This document shows, one piece after another, positions 7,267 through 9,547 of a DNA stretch of 9,547 bases. Position numbers and translations under genes: made by a program. The stretch's first letter is position 1, and each line of letters opens with the position of its first letter. Source of the DNA: Synechococcus sp. MED650 (GTDB taxonomy: Bacteria; Cyanobacteriota; Cyanobacteriia; PCC-6307; Cyanobiaceae); assembly GCA_002691345.1 (NCBI GenBank), contig NZHI01000044.1:2687-12233 (forward strand), in the 5' to 3' direction. The notes under the pieces were generated by a model. The model was not told the DNA's origin, did no database searches, and was given only the letters and a program-made list of their open reading frames with translations.

Positions 7267-7847
7267 TGTCACGCCAGCTCTGGTTGCTTCGCCACGGCGC
7301 AACAGAATGGGCTCTGAATGGGCGGCACACCGGCAGCACAGACTTGCCGTTGCTGCCCGAGGGTGAAGAGGAAGCACGCGCCCTCGCCCCGATCCTCAGC
7401 CGGCAGCAATTCGCAGCCGTTTTCAGCTCTCCCCTTCAACGGGCGAGACGAACCTGTGAACTGGCCGGACTCGGCGACCGGATGCAGATCTGCGAGGACA
7501 TCATCGAGTGGAACTACGGCGACTACGAAGGGATCACAACCGCCGCGATCCGCGAAACCGTGCCGAAATGGACGGTCTGGAGCCATGGCTGCCCCGAAGG
7601 AGAAGACGCCCAACAGGTTGAGGCCCGCTGCGCAAGAGCGATCAGCACAGCATTGGCCGTTCCAGGAGAAGGGGATGTTGCCTTATTCGCCCATGGCCAC
7701 ATCCTGCGGGCACTGGCTGGAACCTGGCTGGGATTGGGAGCTGCCGCCGGACAGCTGCTTCAGCTCGGAACAGCATCCGTGAGCGTCCTGGGATGGGAAC
7801 GAGAGACCAGAGCCATTCAACGCTGGAATGCACCCACCAATCCATAA
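7266..7847 (+). CDS. Histidine phosphatase family protein, resembling Shb17-type sedoheptulose-1,7-bisphosphatase
   Basis: The 193 residues have the full histidine phosphatase catalytic set: LLRHGATEW (7-15) with phospho-acceptor His10, SSPLQRARRT with Arg59, the acid Glu81 in EWNYGDYEGITT (81-92), and the second His143 in FAHGHILRAL. Such enzymes are often annotated as phosphoglycerate mutase, but EW-YGDYEG, the W-x-x-GCPEGE segment near 105-113 and FAHGH-LR resemble yeast Shb17, a sedoheptulose-1,7-bisphosphatase, as I remember that sequence. Proximity to zwf and opcA fits a sugar-phosphate substrate, but this is inference. Other sugar phosphates or phosphoglycerate remain possible. It is soluble, with no signal peptide. 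The next gene starts after 6 bp, so it is probably cotranscribed. No Shine-Dalgarno is close to the ATG. Confidence 0.88.
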   Translation: MSRQLWLLRHGATEWALNGRHTGSTDLPLLPEGEEEARALAPILSRQQFAAVFSSPLQRARRTCELAGLGDRMQICEDIIEWNYGDYEGITTAAIRETVPKWTVWSHGCPEGEDAQQVEARCARAISTALAVPGEGDVALFAHGHILRALAGTWLGLGAAAGQLLQLGTASVSVLGWERETRAIQRWNAPTNP

Positions 7848-7853
7848 GCCTGA

Positions 7854-8540
7854 ATGGCAGAGCCCCGAATCTGGACCGAACTGCTCACCTACGGCCTCGG
7901 TGTCGCCCTTTCGCCGATTCACATCGTCCTGCTGTTGCTGTTGCTGCTGGGTTCCTCTCCTCTTCGCCGAGGCGGGCTGTTTCTGGCGGGATGGCTGGTG
8001 ACCAGCAGCCTTGTGGTGATCGGATTGCTCACGCTTGGGCATGGGTTGCTGCTGGACATGAGCCAGGGCTCTGATCATCGAACCGGTCTCGACCTGATCG
8101 GTGGTGGCGCCTTGATTGCTTTAGGGGGGCGTGAACTGATCCGATCCGTGATCGATCGCGGGACACCACCAACCTGGGCGGGCACGGTGGACCGTTTTGC
8201 AGCAATGCCACTTCCCCTACTCCTCGTGGTGAGCAGCATCACTGAAGTGATCAGCCCGGATGACCTGCTGCTGTTTGCCAAAAGTGCGTCAGTGCTCCTG
8301 GCAGCAGAACTGACTCTGGATCGAGAAATTCTGTGCAGCATCGGCTTCGGCATGGCCAGCAGTCTGTTGCTGCTGGTGCCTTTTCTTGCGGTTCTGGTGG
8401 GCCAAAACAACGTGCTGCCAATCCTTCAAAGAGGAAAAACCACGTTGCTGAATCGCGGTGAACTGGTCGTGGGGAGCCTCAGCCTTGGGCTAGGGGGGTA
8501 TTTGGGTTGGCAAGGCGTGAGCGGTTTAGCGATGGGGTGA
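7854..8540 (+). CDS. GAP family membrane protein (Sap/LysE-like transporter, six helices)
   Basis: This 228-residue, strongly hydrophobic protein has about six membrane segments, roughly at 9-32, 41-63, 77-93, 118-142, 159-183 and 203-225. The two halves each carry a Ser-Pro motif in the first helix (ALSPIHIV at 18-25 and VISPDDLL at 132-139), as expected for the duplicated three-helix plan of the LysE/GAP superfamily. Mycobacterial relatives take part in lipid (sulfolipid or glycopeptidolipid) export, but the cyanobacterial substrate is unknown. There is no signal peptide beyond the first helix. A run of seven leucines (26-32) is encoded by alternating CTG/TTG codons. It starts 6 bp after the phosphatase stop and is the last plus-strand gene. 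No terminator is visible after it, and the stop lies 5 bp from the stop of the convergent helicase. Confidence 0.85.
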   Translation: MAEPRIWTELLTYGLGVALSPIHIVLLLLLLLGSSPLRRGGLFLAGWLVTSSLVVIGLLTLGHGLLLDMSQGSDHRTGLDLIGGGALIALGGRELIRSVIDRGTPPTWAGTVDRFAAMPLPLLLVVSSITEVISPDDLLLFAKSASVLLAAELTLDREILCSIGFGMASSLLLLVPFLAVLVGQNNVLPILQRGKTTLLNRGELVVGSLSLGLGGYLGWQGVSGLAMG

Positions 8541-8545
8541 GCCGA

Positions 8546-9547
8546 TCAACTGGCCTGGCTGAACGGTTCAAATTCCCGACTCCAGGCAGAGCGAACTGCC
8601 GAGGGGGTTTCGCCACCGATAAGCCAGACCCCTGTTCTGGCTCGCGACACGGCCACGTAGCAGAGCTGCTGACGAATCGAGGGATCGGCTCGGAACACAT
8701 CCGGAGCCACGAACACATCCCCGAAGCTGCTGCCTTGGCTGCGGTGCACCGTGAGCACAGCCGCGGGACCCAGTGCAGCGAACGCATCTCGAATCAAAAA
8801 ATATTGGCGCCAGATGGCCCGGCCGTTTTTCTTGCCGGCATCCCGCGCCCGCTGACGCAAGCGTTGCATCACGCCATCCAGGAGCCCCCGACCCTCGCTG
8901 CCGATCGGGGGTTGCAGCCGCAGAGTGAGGTCGAGATCACCAGCACTCACTGTTGCTGAAAGGGTCTCGATCACCGGCACCGGCCCATCAGCGGAAGACA
9001 GGCCGAAATCAGCCAGATCACAGGCTTCTGGTTTCACATCCCGCACGGTGACTTCGCGGTTGGAGCCCAGAACCATGTCGGGCTCTTCGCCGGCCTCCTC
9101 GCCATCGCGGGATGCCGGCGCCATCACCGCAGTTCTTGAAATCAGCACCTCGCCGGGAAGCACCGGCATCTGATCCGCCATCTCACCATGGATGGCCCGG
9201 CGGGCATGGGGCACCAAACGATCCAGGGTGCGGTTGGTGTAGCAAAGAATTCTGGCTGCATCGGGATTGTCTTGAACGGAGGCCTCGCGCAGGGCCCGTC
9301 GGGCCTGATCCAGCCAATCCTTCTGTATCAGGCTGCGCACTTGCCCCTGAGGGGAACTGATCGCGGGCAGCAGGGGCGGCATCTGACAGGGAAGACGCCC
9401 TTCGCGCAACCCACCGGCCAGCTGCAGCACTGGGCCTTGATGCCGCACCACCTCCTGAAGGGTGGCCGCACAAGACCGTTGCATGGCGAACACAGGGCTG
9501 GTCTGCTCCCCAACCGGCGGCAACTGAGCAGGATCCCCAACAAAGAC
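8546..9547 (-). CDS. RecD/Dda-like superfamily 1 DNA helicase, C-terminal 333 residues (5' end outside the window)
   Basis: The frame is open to the window edge and the first residues visible are VFVGDPAQLPPVGE, the conserved motif III region of SF1B helicases. So this is an internal fragment, and its N-terminal P-loop domain lies to the right. Further motifs in order are ARILCYTNRTLDRL (residues 98-111), VLTVHRSQGSSFGDVFV (264-280, motif V) and QLCYVAVSRART (294-305, motif VI with its Arg finger), which match the UvrD_C_2 domain of RecD and Dda proteins. A poorly conserved stretch of about 150 residues between the first and the last two of these could hold the SH3-like insert of this group. 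The protein should unwind DNA 5' to 3' in repair or replication. Whether it is part of a RecBCD-like complex or stands alone cannot be decided here. Confidence 0.9.
   Translation of the reverse strand, partial: VFVGDPAQLPPVGEQTSPVFAMQRSCAATLQEVVRHQGPVLQLAGGLREGRLPCQMPPLLPAISSPQGQVRSLIQKDWLDQARRALREASVQDNPDAARILCYTNRTLDRLVPHARRAIHGEMADQMPVLPGEVLISRTAVMAPASRDGEEAGEEPDMVLGSNREVTVRDVKPEACDLADFGLSSADGPVPVIETLSATVSAGDLDLTLRLQPPIGSEGRGLLDGVMQRLRQRARDAGKKNGRAIWRQYFLIRDAFAALGPAAVLTVHRSQGSSFGDVFVAPDVFRADPSIRQQLCYVAVSRARTGVWLIGGETPSAVRSAWSREFEPFSQAS

Noticed and set aside
7926..7949. CTG/TTG trinucleotide run as a possible phase-variable microsatellite
   Set aside because: It is interrupted by codon alternation and is in frame in a leucine-rich transmembrane helix. 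Length change by whole codons would not switch the gene off.

Overview
The window looks like a piece of chromosome from a marine unicellular cyanobacterium, most likely a marine Synechococcus or close relative. It has moderately high GC, short intergenic gaps and few Shine-Dalgarno sequences. It also carries a ferredoxin-NADP+ reductase with an N-terminal phycobilisome-linker-like domain, the cyanobacterial zwf-opcA pair, and a CbiA-type cobyrinate amidase. I see no mobile element, tRNA, rRNA or CRISPR array. The organism assignment rests on recognising gene families, not on a database search.

Left edge (1-737): the last codons of an unidentified plus-strand gene end at a strong intrinsic terminator. 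A convergent minus-strand gene for a START/SRPBCC-fold (cyclase/dehydrase-like) protein runs from 596 back to 57. Its divergent upstream gap of about 140 bp holds a candidate promoter for petH. Centre left (738-1971): petH is a single-gene unit closed by a textbook terminator.

Centre (2073-8540): nine plus-strand open frames follow one another with short gaps or overlaps and no internal terminator, so they could be one long transcription unit. They are zwf, opcA, cbiA, an acylphosphatase, a small probably exported protein, a 41-residue single-helix membrane protein, a doubtful 22-codon frame, a histidine phosphatase resembling sedoheptulose-1,7-bisphosphatase of the Shb17 type, and a GAP-family six-helix membrane protein. 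Right edge (8546-9547): the C-terminal part of a minus-strand RecD/Dda-like superfamily 1 helicase converges on this unit with 5 bp between the stop codons.

Functionally, the window groups the main NADPH sources of a cyanobacterium. FNR works in the light at the end of photosynthetic electron flow. Glucose-6-phosphate dehydrogenase with its activator OpcA works in the dark through the oxidative pentose phosphate pathway. A possible sugar-bisphosphate phosphatase acting on a related intermediate lies downstream.

The least explained stretch is 6617-7265. It contains a perfect 15-bp inverted repeat inside a small exported-protein gene, an easily missed 41-codon membrane-protein gene, and a chain of stop/start overlaps leading into the phosphatase. 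I found no convincing new defence, mobile or secondary-metabolite system. The rest is a core-genome region.
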